A stretch of 31,000 nt of DNA, taken from positions 139,001-170,000 of the forward strand of contig CAJNDS010002733.1 of NCBI GenBank assembly GCA_905221605.1, read 5' to 3'. Position numbers and translations under genes: made by a program. This DNA is from Symbiodinium natans (lineage: Eukaryota; Sar; Dinophyceae; Suessiales; Symbiodiniaceae). Below are positions 1-12,500 of the stretch, one piece after another. How positions within the stretch are numbered: position 1 is the stretch's first letter; every line of letters starts with the position of its first letter. Under the pieces are notes generated by a model. The model made no database searches. It saw only the letters and a program-made list of their open reading frames with translations, and was not told where the DNA came from.

Positions 1-478
1 TTTACGGTGTAGGGTTTTAGGGTTTAGGGTTTTAGGTTTTAGGGTTTAGGGTTTAGGGTTTTTAGTGTAGGTCGATGTATTAAGCCATGCCGCACTTTGC
101 AAGCTTCACGGTCCTGGTTAAGGGCATGCGGTTCAGGCTGGGATGGGACATGCAAAGGCTTGCCCATCCGCTGGAGGTGTCACGTCGAGGGGGGCTTTTC
201 CAGACAGCTAAAGCTTACAGCCCAATCCCTTCGCCCGAAATCCTGGAATCCTCAACCCAAACCCAAGCCAGGTCGTAAACCCCACATCTTGGGGTAGTTG
301 GTCCCTTGGTTGTTATGGGGTATATAAGGGGTATATAAGGGATCATGGGCCCATAATAAGGGACTATGCAACTACCACCCTAAACCAAACCCTAAACCCT
401 AAACCCTAAACCCTAAACCCTTAGACCAAACTTGAAACTCGCCACGTGAGCCCCTGACCAGCTCATGCTGCGTTTCAG
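1..478. repeat. Telomeric repeats and an inverted-repeat element upstream of the first recognised exon
   Basis: The first 70 bases are degenerate TTTAGGG/TTTTAGGG repeats. Bases 80-290 are non-repetitive and hold two overlapping short ORFs with no recognisable product. An inverted-repeat element occupies 293-376 and a CCCTAAA array 380-421. The sequence from 422 to 478 leads to the acceptor TTTCAG before the first coiled-coil exon. No convincing start codon for gene A was found, so its 5' end may lie in this stretch or before the window. Confidence 0.6.
293..376. mobile_element. Inverted-repeat (MITE-like) element
   Basis: The left arm GGTAGTTGGTCCCTT is matched on the right by AAGGGACTATGCAACTACC, its near reverse complement. 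The centre has two copies of GGGGTATATAAGG. There is no coding potential. It is similar in size to the other foldback elements of this window. It could also simply be an RNA hairpin. Confidence 0.55.
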
Positions 479-536
479 GCAACAGCCGAGTACGACGACG
501 AGGCTGACCTGATACAGGAGAAGCCGCGACCCGGAT
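479..536 (+). CDS. Gene A exon 1 (first recognised)
   Basis: After TTTCAG the frame reads ATAEYDDEADLIQEKPRP. A GT donor at 537 leaves phase 1, which fits the next exon at 1250 (T|GC gives Cys). It is acidic and then basic, typical of the gene A peptides. There is no Met, so an earlier start exon is expected. Confidence 0.6.
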
Positions 537-3500
537 GTCTTCTAGGGTTTAGGGTTTAGGGTTTAGGGTTTAGGGTTTAGGGTTTAGGGTTTAGGGCATG
601 TGCGGGTTTTGAGGCTTAGAAACAGAATTTTCAGGCTGTTTCAGGTCTTCCTCTACACCCTAAACCCCACGCTTGCGACCTAAGAGAAGAAGAGCCCTGA
701 AGCCCTAAGCGCCCGTCTCGACAAGCTATGCCCAAAGTCTAAAATCCTAAACCCTAAGCCCTAAACCCTAAACATCCCTAAACCCTAAACTCTAAACTTT
801 AAATCCCAAACCGAACTTTGCCTAGGAAGGCCACTTCCGCCGTGCCAGCAAACGTTGGAGGCCCTGGGCAGTTGGGAATGTTTAGGTCCGTTTAGGGCTT
901 AGGGTTTAGGGACTCAGGGTTGCTCAAATGGAAACTCGGAACACAGGATCGTTGGACCAGAGCAGGAAGCATGACCCTAAACCCTAAACTACCACGCTAA
1001 GCCCTAAAGGACGTCACGGGAGGTTGCAATGTGGAACCAACCCTACACCTCCCAGGGTTTAGGGTCCTAAATCCTAAACCCTCAACCCTAAACCCGAAGC
1101 TGTGCGGGAGGGATGAAAAAGCCTGTTGCCCCGGTCTCCCCTAAACCCTAAACCCTAAACCCTAAACCCTAAACCCTGAACCCTGAACCCTAAACCCTAA
1201 ACCCTAAACCCTAAATTCTGTTTTGAGCTACCGGCTGGCCCTTCGCAAGGCAAGATCGACGGCGCAACCCGTGCAAAGCTCCTAAAGGAGCTGGACACGC
1301 AGGACCCGGCAGCGACGACCCCACAAGAAAATCAGGGTTTAGGGTTTAGGGCTTAGGGAGAATTAGGAGTTTTGGGCTAGCACCCTAACGCCTAAACTTG
1401 GGAGTTTCCCCCTTATAGTAGCAGTCCTTAATAGGGGTTGATCCTGATTAAGGACTGTTTGGAGAAGGGGAACATCCCAAGCCTAAACCCTAACCCTAAA
1501 CCCCAAACCCTAACGCCTGGTCTGCTTGACGGCTGGGAAAAGGCCGTAAACCCTAAACCCTAAACTCCTAAACCCTAAACCCTAAACTCTAACCCCTAAA
1601 CCCTAAACCCTAAACCCTAAACCCGAACGTTGACCCCAAAGTCGGCACGGCTTCCAAACTCGAGGATGACGCCAAGCTGCATGCTGCACTTGCCCCTTCG
1701 GCTGGCAATGTCTAACCATAGCTCTTGCGGTGTTACAGGGTTTAGGGTTTAGGGTTTAGGGTTTAGGGACCGCCGTTCAGCTTCTAGCGTAGTTTGTCCT
1801 AGCAGTTCTTGCTCGAGCCCCAGTCAGCAGTGCTGAGTCGTGGGTTGTCCTGTGCTGCTGGGGAATAAGGGCGAGGCAGGCAGTGGTGGACCTGCTCCAA
1901 AAATAGGGTTTAGGGACCCCTAGACTGAGACCATATAAGAACCGAAAACCCCGCCCAACAACTGAAACCCCTAAGCCAAAAGGTCTAGGATGCTGGGAAC
2001 TGGTGGATGTTACGGGGCAAGAAACCCCTCGTACTGTGCTACGGAGCCTGGCCATCTGAGCCGGTATATTCACATCAGGCAGAGGGGGTGTGCCTAAACC
2101 CTAAACCCTAAACCCTAAACCCTAAACCCTAAACCCTAAACCCTAAACCCTAAACCCTAAACCCTAAACCCTAAACCCTAAACCCTAAACCCTAAACCCT
2201 AAACCCTGAGATGGGGGTGCCACCGTACCTCAGGTGAAGAGCGAGGGCGCCCGGAAGCGCTTCATCGCCGAGCTCCACGCCAAGCGGAACCTCGAGCAGC
2301 TGAAGGCCCGAATCCAGAGAGGGTTTAGGGTTTAGGGTTTGGGCTTTAGGGTTTAGGGTTTAGGCAGTGAGAATCTCACTTAAAAAAAGGGTCTGAATAC
2401 TTACGAGAAGTGTCGTGTCGGTTTTGGGTTCTTGGGGCAGGGGACCCGCACAAGTCCAGGTCAGGGTTCAGGGCCTGTAGGGCTAAGGGCTCTGACCCGG
2501 GGTTTAGACTTCGGAGGGAGGAGTAGGGCATGCGACTTCTGTCTGAAAAAGTTCAGGCTTGGGTTCTGTGGATAATCATTCCAACTGCCCAAGATGGCCA
2601 TGAGGGTTTAGGGCGAGCCAAACCCTCAACCCTAAACCCTAAACCCTAAACCCTAAACCCTAAACCCTAAACCCTAAACCCTAAACCCTAAACCCTAAAC
2701 CCTAAACTCCAAATGTTGTCAGGCTTTGGGGTCGGTCGGGTTGGGAGTTTGGGGGCGCAGAGTGCTGGAAGGCTGAAAGGAACCCTAAACCCTGAACCCT
2801 AAACCCTTTACACTAAACCCTAAACCCTGAACCCTAAACCCTAAACCCTAAACCCTAAACCCTAAACCCTAAACCCTAAACCCAAAACCCAAAACCCAAA
2901 AGCTCAGCTCTGCAGGCCTCACAGCGGCTGCAGAAGGCAGACGAAGATCGCGAAGCGCGCCTGGCAAAGTGCCCTGGTGACCAAAGCCTCCTCCTGGAGG
3001 GGGCTTCGAAACGTTTGGGGGTTTAGGGTGTAGGGTTTAGGATTTCGGGTTTAGGGTTTAGGGTCTCTTGGGCTACTGGATGGAGCCCCGATTGGTACGG
3101 GCATAGAGGGAGCTCCATCAGCATCCTTGTCACCGCCACCCCCCCCCCCCCCACACCCCAAAACGTAGACCCTACTAAGGGCTTAAACCTCTAAGCCCTC
3201 GGCCCTGTAGGCCCTACTAAAGGGCTTGGGGTTTAGGGTTTAGGGTTTAGGGTTTAGGGTTTAGGGTTTAGGGTTTAGGGTTTAGGGTTTAGGGCTACAG
3301 GGCCTGAGCCTCGAAACCCTCAGCCCTGTAGGCCTCCTGACCATGCCTTGGCCTGAGTAAACCCTAAACCCTAAACCCTAAACCCTAAACCCTAAACCCT
3401 AAACCCTAAACCCTAAGCCCTAAGCCCTAAGCCCAAAGCCCTAAGCCCTAAGCCCTAAGCCCTAAGCCCTAAGCCCTAAGCCCTAAGCCCTAAGCCCTAA

Positions 3501-6500
3501 ACCCTAAACCCTAAACCCTAAAAACCCTAAACCCTGAGGCTGGAGCAGATCAAGAAGCAGCAGCATGCCCGCGCCGAGGCGATCCCCAAGCCCACGATGC
3601 CCAAGCTGTCTGCCCACATAGGGGTTAAGTCTTAGGGTGGAGAAGGCCCTTATTTATTGGGGGGGGGGTTTAGGGTTTAGGGTTTAGGGTTTAGAGTTGA
3701 GGGTTTAGGGTTTAGGGATGCAGGGTGCTAGGGTCTAAGTAGCGATTAGGTTTTCGGGCCCGGCGTTCACCGGGCCCCCTGGACAAAATGGATTTCGGGG
3801 CTTGTGATCAGAGTAGATCACGACATTCTTTGCCGGACCATATCATTGAAGAATGATCATGAGAGTTGCGTAGAAGCAAGAGTAGTAGTGACAAAAATAC
3901 GAAGTGTAGAAGACCTTGGGGATTCGGCATTTCTTGGGAGAGGAGGCTGTTTGGATGAAGTCCCCCAGAGCCGGGGCTTCCGAGCGCTTGAGGCTTTGGT
4001 GGAGGGCTTGAGGCTCAAGGGCTGTGGGGTTTAGGGGTTTAGGGTTTAGGGCTAGGGTTTAGGGTTTAGGGCTAGGGTTTAGGGTTTAGGGGTTTAGGGT
4101 TGAGGGCTTTAGGGTTATAGTGGTTTAGGGTTTAGGGTTCAGGCTCGAGTGTGCAAAGCGGCCCTACTTGAGGTAGACCTCTAAAACCCTAAGCCCCTAA
4201 ACCCTAAGCACTAAACCCCTAAATCCCTAAAACCCTAAGCCTTAAATACCCTAAAACCTAACCCTACATCCTGCACCCCAAACGTACTTTTCGAACCCCA
4301 GACACGGATCCCTTCTTACACCTAGTTGTAGAGCATTTCACCTTTAATATTTTTTTGGGGGGTACTAGAATCCCCTTATAATCCCAGGGGTTAACCTTTA
4401 GTTTTCCAAGGGTACTGGACAACTAAGTACATCCTAAACCCTGAACCCTAAACCCTAAACCCTAAACCGTAAACCCCCAGGCCCACAGGGCAGCGGAGGA
4501 GGCGAAGAAGAGCACGATGGCCCAGCTAGAGGCCGGCAAGGGAAGCTTCAGGATTTTGGTGTTCTTTGGTGGGGGGGTGTAGGGTTTAGGGTTTGGGGTT
4601 TAGGGTTTAGGGCTTAGGGTTTAGGGTTTAGGGTTTAGGGTTTAGGGCCAGGACATGATAGGCCGGATGCAAGAAGGGTTTAGGGTCCAGCCCTACACCC
4701 CCCGGAAGCCCCAGAAAGCCCCCGAAAGCCCTAAAGCCGTGACGTCACATGCCGGAGGGTTTGCAAAGTGACAGCTTCCTAAACGCAAGCCCTAAACCCT
4801 AAGCCCTAAACCCCAGAAGGACTACGGGCTTTTTTAGGGTTGTTGCTTTAGGGTTTAGGCGCCTCTCAATTAATTTTGCGCAGGACTGGGGTGTTGGTCG
4901 ATCCACTTGAGCCAGGTCTAGGATTTAGGGATTAGGGTTTAGGGTTTAGGGTTTAGGGTCTAGGGTTTAGGGTTTAGTGTTTAGGGTTCAGGGTTTAGGG
5001 TTTAGGGTCTCCGCAATGTTGAGTAGATCTGGCAGAGTCCCCGAACCTCAAGGCAAGATGTTGTTCCCCTAGTCCCCGTGCGCTGCCGAAGCATCCATTG
5101 CCTACTGGACCCTAAACCCTAAACTGGACCTAACCGTAAACCCTAAACCCTGAACCCTAAACCCTAAACCCTAAACCCTAAACCCTAAACCCCACGCAGG
5201 TTCTGATGAAGCAGAAGGAGGCACAGGCCATCAGAAGGCTGATTCAGGAGAAGGACGCGCAAGACCGGGGCATGGGTCGCGAGCCGCTTGGCCCCGAAGC
5301 TCGCAACAGCCCTCGAAGGGTGAAACGCCCATAGGCCCCTAGCCCTAAACCCTAAACCCCCAAACCCTAAACCCCAAACCCTCGCCCTAAACCCTAAACC
5401 CCGAGACCCCGAAACCCCGAAACCCCGAAACCCCAAAATCCTAAATCTAAACCCTAAACCCTAAACCCTAAACCCTAAACCCCTAGCCTGAAACCCTTAA
5501 CCCTGCAAGCCCTGCAAGCCTCTCTTGGCGATTCTCGGAATCTCCTGCAATCATAAGGGGAAGCAGATGTAAGGGAATGTAGGGAGCCCTCAAGGATTTT
5601 CTGGGAAGTTGGGGTGCTCGTGTTTACTAGGGCTTCGGGTTTAGGGTTTAGGGTTTAGGGTTAAGTTTAGGGTTTAGGTTTTAGGGTCTAGGGTTTAGGG
5701 TTTAGGGCTAAGCCGCGCCCAGGAAGGATGCGGCACGTCAGCGGAGGAAGATGCAGGAGTGGAGGGGGGGGGGGGGACCAGCTTGCCGCTAGGGGTTTAG
5801 GGTTTAGGGTTTAGGGTTTAGGAAGAGCAGCCAGAGGTTTGTTCTTGTCGTGGGGGGGGGGGGTACTTGGAGGTTCATGGGTACTTATAACCACAAGTAT
5901 AGCTGTACTTCTAACCTGCTTTCAGGACTTAGGGGGCTTCTAAGTGCAGCTATAATTGGGGCTTATAAGTACCCCTGAACCTCCAAGTAAACCCGAAACC
6001 CTTGGCCAAAACCCTAAACCTTAAACCCTAAACCCTAGACCCTAAACCCTATTAGGATGAGATATCCTTGAGGCGGAGGGTCTTTTGGTTGTGGGACCAA
6101 AGGCCCTTCGAGTCAAGAGTTGTCGGCTCGCCGCGGCTTCTGTGTTTCAGGCCCTTTCGGGAACATCTTCACGTCATGAGTATGAGAGAATGAATGGTAT
6201 GAATAGTCTAGGGTGTAGGGTTTAGGATTTAGTGTTAGTATGACTTCATGAAGAATACTTGGTTTTGGAGTACTACACTTTAATAGTTTTTTGGTTCTGG
6301 GCTCCAATTATAGCTACTTATACCTAAACAGTATATACTTTTTGTCCCAGGGCCTACTCCAAAGTAGGGAGTATGAGTAGTATGAATGAATAGTATGAAT
6401 AGTATGTGTAGTATGAACACTAAGAGTCTTATGAAAATGTGATTCTGAAGTATGATTACATGACTAAGAATCCTTGTTTTCCCTCCTTAGGGCCTGGGAG

Positions 6501-9500
6501 AATCTTTTTCCCCAACAGCGAAGCGATGGGGTCTCCAGCCCTTGACTACTGGAGCGGGTTCCGGAGCGGGTTTTGGCGCGGGTTCCGGAGCGGGTCCGGA
6601 GCGGATTTTGGAGCGGGTTTCGGAGCAGGTTCCGGAGCGGGTTCCGGAGGCTGGCCCCTTTCCCCCCATACAGTGGCTTAGCCTGGTGGTATACAATAAG
6701 TGTAAAAGCGATGCATGCTAAGTCGCTGCTAAGTCTTCCTTGCAGACAGTATGCTAAGCTATGCAAGGTCTCTGTTCCATGGTCCGTGTGTTTTTTGTCT
6801 TTGTTAACCTTGTAATTCCCAAAAGCCCGGACGGAGGTCCGCGCTTGTTTTGTCGAGGTTTTTCATGGTCCGCGCTTGGTGCTTGGAGCTAAATTCCCGA
6901 CAAAACGAGGGGTCCGCGCAGGTCCGCGCGGGATTTGTGCTGTTTCAGCCCAGCAGCGAAGACTTTGTGAACTTTTGTAATTCCCAAAAGCCTGGACACT
7001 ATATTTTATAATACATGAAAGATCATGAAAGCATCGCATCCGAGGTTGAAGCATCTTTAGCCTTCTTTGCTGTTGGGGCTACAGTGGGCTTATTGAGAAA
7101 CATGTCTCGGAGCGTTTCCAGAACCGGTCCTGCTGCTTGAAAGCCCGAACTCTCCAGCGCCAAACGAAACTTCCGAATGCCGGGATGCCTAAATCCTAAA
7201 CCCTTGGCGGGTCCAAAAAAGGAAAACCCTAAAACCTAAACCCTAAACGCTAAACCCTAAACCCTAAACCCTAAACCCTGAACCCTGAACCCTGAAACCC
7301 TAAACCCTAAAACCGAAAACCCTAAACCCTAAACCCTAAACCCGAAACCCTAAACCCTAAACCCTAAACACCAACCCGAACCCGAAACCGTCAGTGGGGC
7401 TAAGGCTTGCAGAGAGCCCAGGACCTCCTAAAGCTGGGGAGGGGGCTCCAAAAAAGGCTCGAAAGAAGCCCGAAAGCCCCCAAAGGCCCCTGAAGGGTTT
7501 AGGGTTTAGGGTCTAGGGTCTAGGGTTTAGGGTTTAGGGTTTAGGGTTGAGGGTTGAGGGCTGAGGGCGTTGACAATGTCCTTTGCTCTTGAGGAGCGCT
7601 CCGCCGCAGAAGTGCGGGCCATCGAGGAGGAGCGGGCGCAGCAGCGACTCGCCAGACGATGACGGGATTTGTGCTTGGAGGTTCATGGTACCTATTCACC
7701 AACTTAAACTGTACTTAGGGGTTTAGGGTTTAGGGTTTGGGGTTTAGGGTTTAGGGTTTAGGGTTTAGCCCGGACGCAAAAAAGGGTCACCACTTATTGT
7801 ATGCATAGGACCCTTATTCCTTCATTCCCGATTAAGAAGCAGGTGAATCAGGGGGATTAGTACTCGTCAGGGGCCCCTAAGGTCTCTTCTGTTTTTTTCC
7901 TTGAGTCCCTATGACCTATGGATGTAACCCCTAAGAGGTTCCCTGAGTATACTTTGAAAGTGGCACTTATATTGCGTTAAGAGGATCTTTAACAAGGTTC
8001 CCCAAACCCAAGGGCACATCCTTAGGTTACATGTTCGACTTCCTTGAGATAAGCAGGTAAGCCTTAAACCCTAAACCCTGGAGCGTGGACCTTTGGGGGA
8101 TCAAAGGGATTCGCTGAGAAGGGCCGGGGGGGCTTGGGTGCAGTTGAGGGTGTGGTGTTTAGGGTTTAGGGTTTAGGGTTTGGGGTTTAGGGTTTAGGGT
8201 TTAGGGTTTAGGGTTTAGGGTTTGGGGTTTAGGGTTTAGGGTTTGGGGAGCCCAACAGCAGAGGGTTGAGTGTTGAGTGGCGGTTGAGGGCGTAGTGAGA
8301 CTTCATCCAAAGGAACCAGGAGAAGTCTGATAGGGCTTGCGCAAGCCCTAAACCCTAAAACCTAAACCCTATAACCTAAACCCGAACACCTAAACACTAA
8401 TTAACCCTAAAACCCAAACCCTAAACCCGAAACCCTAAACTCTAGAATCCGAGTCTATGTTTAAGGAAGTCTCGAGGCCTGAAGCCTTAAGCATTGGAGT
8501 TTAGGGCTCGGGTCGAAATCGCACGAAACCCAGAAGAAGTCCCTCCTGAACCCTGGGTACTCTTCTTAGACATAGGTTGCGCGGACCTCGTCCTGGCCCG
8601 AAACCCTAACCCTTAGGGTTTAGGGTTTAGGGTTTAGGGTTTTCGGGTTTCGGGTTTAGGGTTTAGGGTTTAGGGTTTAAACCTTGAACCCTACATCCTG
8701 AACATTCCTGAAGCCTGGACCTTATAACGCCTTGGCGCATGATGGGGATCCAGGCTTGCGCGGAAGCGCGACACGGAGGCCAGGGTGAGTGCACAGCTTC
8801 ACTCGGTAGGTCCCTGAATACTGTACATCTACAGGTTTCCTAAACCCTCAGTGCTAAACAACCCAAGAGGATCTTGTTGAGGAATCCCTAAACCCTCTAC
8901 CCTAGAAACCCTAAACCCTAAACCCGACTAAAACCCGACTAAACTCTAACTTCCGTTTCAAGAGGGTTTACGGGGTCTGGCCCGACCTGGCCTTTTGGCT
9001 GCAACCCCTCAACCCTGAACCTTAGACGCCTCTCGCCAAAACCCCCTGAGCCCCAAAACCCTTGAACACTAAACCCTGACCCTAGCCCTGAATCCCCGCA
9101 TATCTTAGGGTAGTTCTGGTCCCTTAGGCTTAGTAGCTGAATGAGTACACTATACACTTTTTTGGGCTTAGTAGCTGAATGAGTACACTATACTCCCCCG
9201 TAGCACTGAAAGTGTACACTTTTTGCTTATGAACTCAGCAACTAAGAAGGGGACCCCTAAGATACCCTGTACAAGCCACTTCAGAACCCTGCGAAGGTGG
9301 CAACCCTCAGACCATAGGGTTTAAGGTTTAGGGTTTAGGGTTTAGGGTTAGGGTTTAGGGTTTAGGGATAGGCCTCAAACACCCTCAGCCGCAGGTCGAA
9401 AAACGGCAAGGGCTGATCTTGAAGAAGAACCGCCTCTCGATGCAACTGCAGGGTTCAGGGCCAAAAGCTAAAGAAGGGTTTAGGGATTTGTGAAACAGGT

Positions 9501-12500
9501 TTGGGCTCAAGCATGCCGTGATTCAATGGCTTAGGGCTTAGAGTGACTAGGGTTGTGTGTTTAGAGGCACGTTGAATGCTTCTTGGTAACTGTCCCTACG
9601 ATCTTTCCCATCCTGCTGTCTGCAAGCCCTTCAACCCCGTTTGGAAGATAACCCTGAACCCTAAACCCTGAACCTTGAAACCCTTGACCCGACACCAAAA
9701 AACCCGAGACCCTACCCTTCGTTTTCTGGTTCAAGGTTCCCTCATAAAGTAACCAACCCGAAGAAAAGGGTACCCGTGTTGCAATATGGTTGTCGGGTTA
9801 CTCCTAAACCCCCCTAAACCCTAAACCCTAAACCCTAAGCCCTAAGCCCTAAGCCCTAAGCCCTAAGCCCTAAGCCCTAAGCCCTAAGCCCTAAGCCCTA
9901 AGCCCTAAGCCCTAAGCCTCCTAAACCCTAAACCTCCTAAACCCCCCTGAGCCCCCAAAAAGGCTTTGCTGCGCCTGTCTTACATCCAGGGTGTAGGGTT
10001 TAGGGTTTAGGGTTTAGGGCCGCTTGCCAGGGCAGATAGCAGAGATTCTCCGGGACGAGAAGCTGAAAGACCGGGAGTACCAGGCTGCCCCAAGCTTCGG
10101 CTTGGCAGGGCCTTCAGTTTAGGGTTTAGGGTTTGGGGTTTCGGGTTTAGGGCTAGGGTTTAGGGTTTAGGGTTTCAGGTGTTTTCGGGTTTTTGGAGGG
10201 TTTGAGAGGCTCTTCTTCATTCATGTCGACCGAGTTTAGTCGGTGCTAGGTATGGTTTTTGGCGGGAGGTTCGGGTTTCGAAGTAAGGGCTTTTGGGGTT
10301 GAGGACCTGTTGTAGATTGAGGGCTTTGGCTTCGGGTGCTGATTTCTTGGGTTCTGTGAGTTCTGTCGGTAACCCTAAACCCTAAACCCTAAACCCTAAA
10401 CCCTAAACCCTAAACCCTAAACCTAAAACCCTTGAACGCTCAGCATCAATCCCTAGCCCCGAGAGCCGCTTCGACAAATCTGCCGTAGGGTTTAGGGTTT
10501 AGGTTTAGGGTTTAGGGTTGAGGTTAGTGTTAAGGGTTTAGGGTTTAGGGTTTACGGTTTAGGGGTTTAGGGTTTAGGGTTTACGGTTTAGGTCTCTCGT
10601 AGGATCATTGCAGCAAAGGGCAGATGGTCAGTTCTCTATGCTATGGTCCCTTTGTGGGTACCCTGAATCAGAGGGGCCGTCTGAGAATAAGGACCCCAAA
10701 TGGGACCATATTTTGGATAAGTTAGCAGATGCTTGGAGGTTCATGGTACTTATTAGCCAACGATAACTGTACTTATCACCCACGTATAAGCCCCTTAAGT
10801 GCCCTAGTATGGTTCTAAGTACAGCTACAAGTACAGTTATCATTGGTTAGTAAGTGCCATGAACCTCCAAGTGGTCCCAATTACAAAGGGTTCATGTCCT
10901 TCTCCGTACGGGGCGCTGTTGGCTTTGGGGCATTACCGCTTCCTTGTGCAAGAGGATGGAGTCTGAGGGGTGCCCAAAACCCTAAACCCTAAACCCTAAA
11001 CCCTAAACCCTAAACCCTAAACCCTAAACCCCGAACCTTCTCTGTGAGGTGCGGCTCCGAGAGGAGAAGGACCTCATCATCGCCGACGCGCGGGCCTCGC
11101 AGTGGGCCTCTGAAGTCGGTTTGGGGTTTAGGGTTTAGGGTTTAGGGTTTAGGGTTTAGGGTTTAGGGTTTAGGGTTTAGGGTTTAGGGTTTAGGGTTTA
11201 GGGTTTAGGGAGAGCCAAGACCTCCTGGAGTTGGTTTAGGGTTTAGGGTTTGGGATTTAGGGTTTAGGGTTTAGGGTTGAGGAATTTCTGGCCTGAACAT
11301 GTCCGGGCGTACCCTTCCAAGCCTGCTGCAAAAGAATTTTGGGCTTAGAGTTTAGGGTTTAGGAATCTGGGGTTTAGGATTTAGGGTTTAGGAATTTGGG
11401 TTTAGGAATTTGGGTTTAGGAATGTGCGGGCTTAGGGATTTGGGGGCTTTCGGGATTTTGGGGTTTGGGGATTTGGGGGGTTTCGGGATGTAGGGGTTTT
11501 GGGACTTGGGTGTTCAGGGCTTTGGGGTTTGGGGCTTAGAATTTTTGGGTTTTTTCTACTGATTGCTTAAGAACCCCCCAAAAAACAAAGATTTTCTTCC
11601 CTACAAGGGTAATATAGGGATTGTTTTTATAAAATTCTTTTGGGGCTCTTGAGCAAATAGTAGGTTTTTGGTTTAGGGTTCAGGCTGTTTAGAACAGCCG
11701 ACTTTGCGGATTTGCTTACAGACATTCGCTGGTTGACATTCACAACTCTTGCATGCAGTCACGCGCAGTTGTCGTTCTGTACGAAGAAGTGCGGGGTTTA
11801 GGGTTTAGGGTTTAGGGTTTTAGGGTTGTAGGGTTTTAGGGTTTTAGTGTTTTAGGGTTTTAGGGTTTTAGGGTTTTAGGGTTTTAGGGTCTGAGAGTGC
11901 CGCTGAGTCTTTCCGACCAGGACATCCTAGCCCGGATGCAAAAATGGGTTTTGGCTGTAGCGGCACCTTGTTTGACGTTTTTCTTGTTGGGGGGGGGGGG
12001 GGGTCAATTTAGAAAAATAGCCATCTCATCATCAAAGCTGGTACCCTTATCTTCTTCCTTGGAGCACGGGGGCCAAGAGTTGGGTGGACAGAGCTTGTCG
12101 GGAGCATGTTTCAGAGGTCAGACCTCCTGAACACCAGGCCTCCGCGTCCCAGACATCCGGGAGTCTGCTCTGATGTCCCCCTATCCCCTAGTAGCTGAGT
12201 GAGTACTCTTTACACTTTTAGGGATACTATAATCTCTACAAACTAAACGGTGTGCACTTTTGGGGGGGCTTATGAACTCAGCAACTAAGAATCCTTGGAC
12301 TCTAAGCCCGAACGCTCCCCGAAACGCCGCCAGAATACCCGAGATCTTCCGAGGTTTGGAAGAACAAGGCCCAAGTACGCGTGGCACAGGAGGAGACGGG
12401 GAATGGGAGGAGGTTGGGTGGGGTAGGGTTGAGGGTTATTAGGTTGTGGGTTCTGGTTTCGGGTACCCTAAACCCTAAACCCTAAACCCTAAACCCTAAA

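Noticed and set aside
1777-2073. 98-codon minus-strand ORF
   Set aside because: It crosses an intron between phase-compatible + strand exons, includes telomeric bases, and shows no recognisable domain.
4652-4675. Micro-exon DMIGRMQE of gene A
   Set aside because: Its sequence coincides with a dispersed non-coding word near 7768 and 11931, and neighbouring exons join in phase without it.
6439-6815. Four overlapping ORFs on both strands
   Set aside because: They are open only because a 12-bp minisatellite keeps every frame free of stops; the residues are the repeat translated.
9837-9918. CRISPR-like repeat array
   Set aside because: The unit is a 7-bp telomeric variant without spacers.
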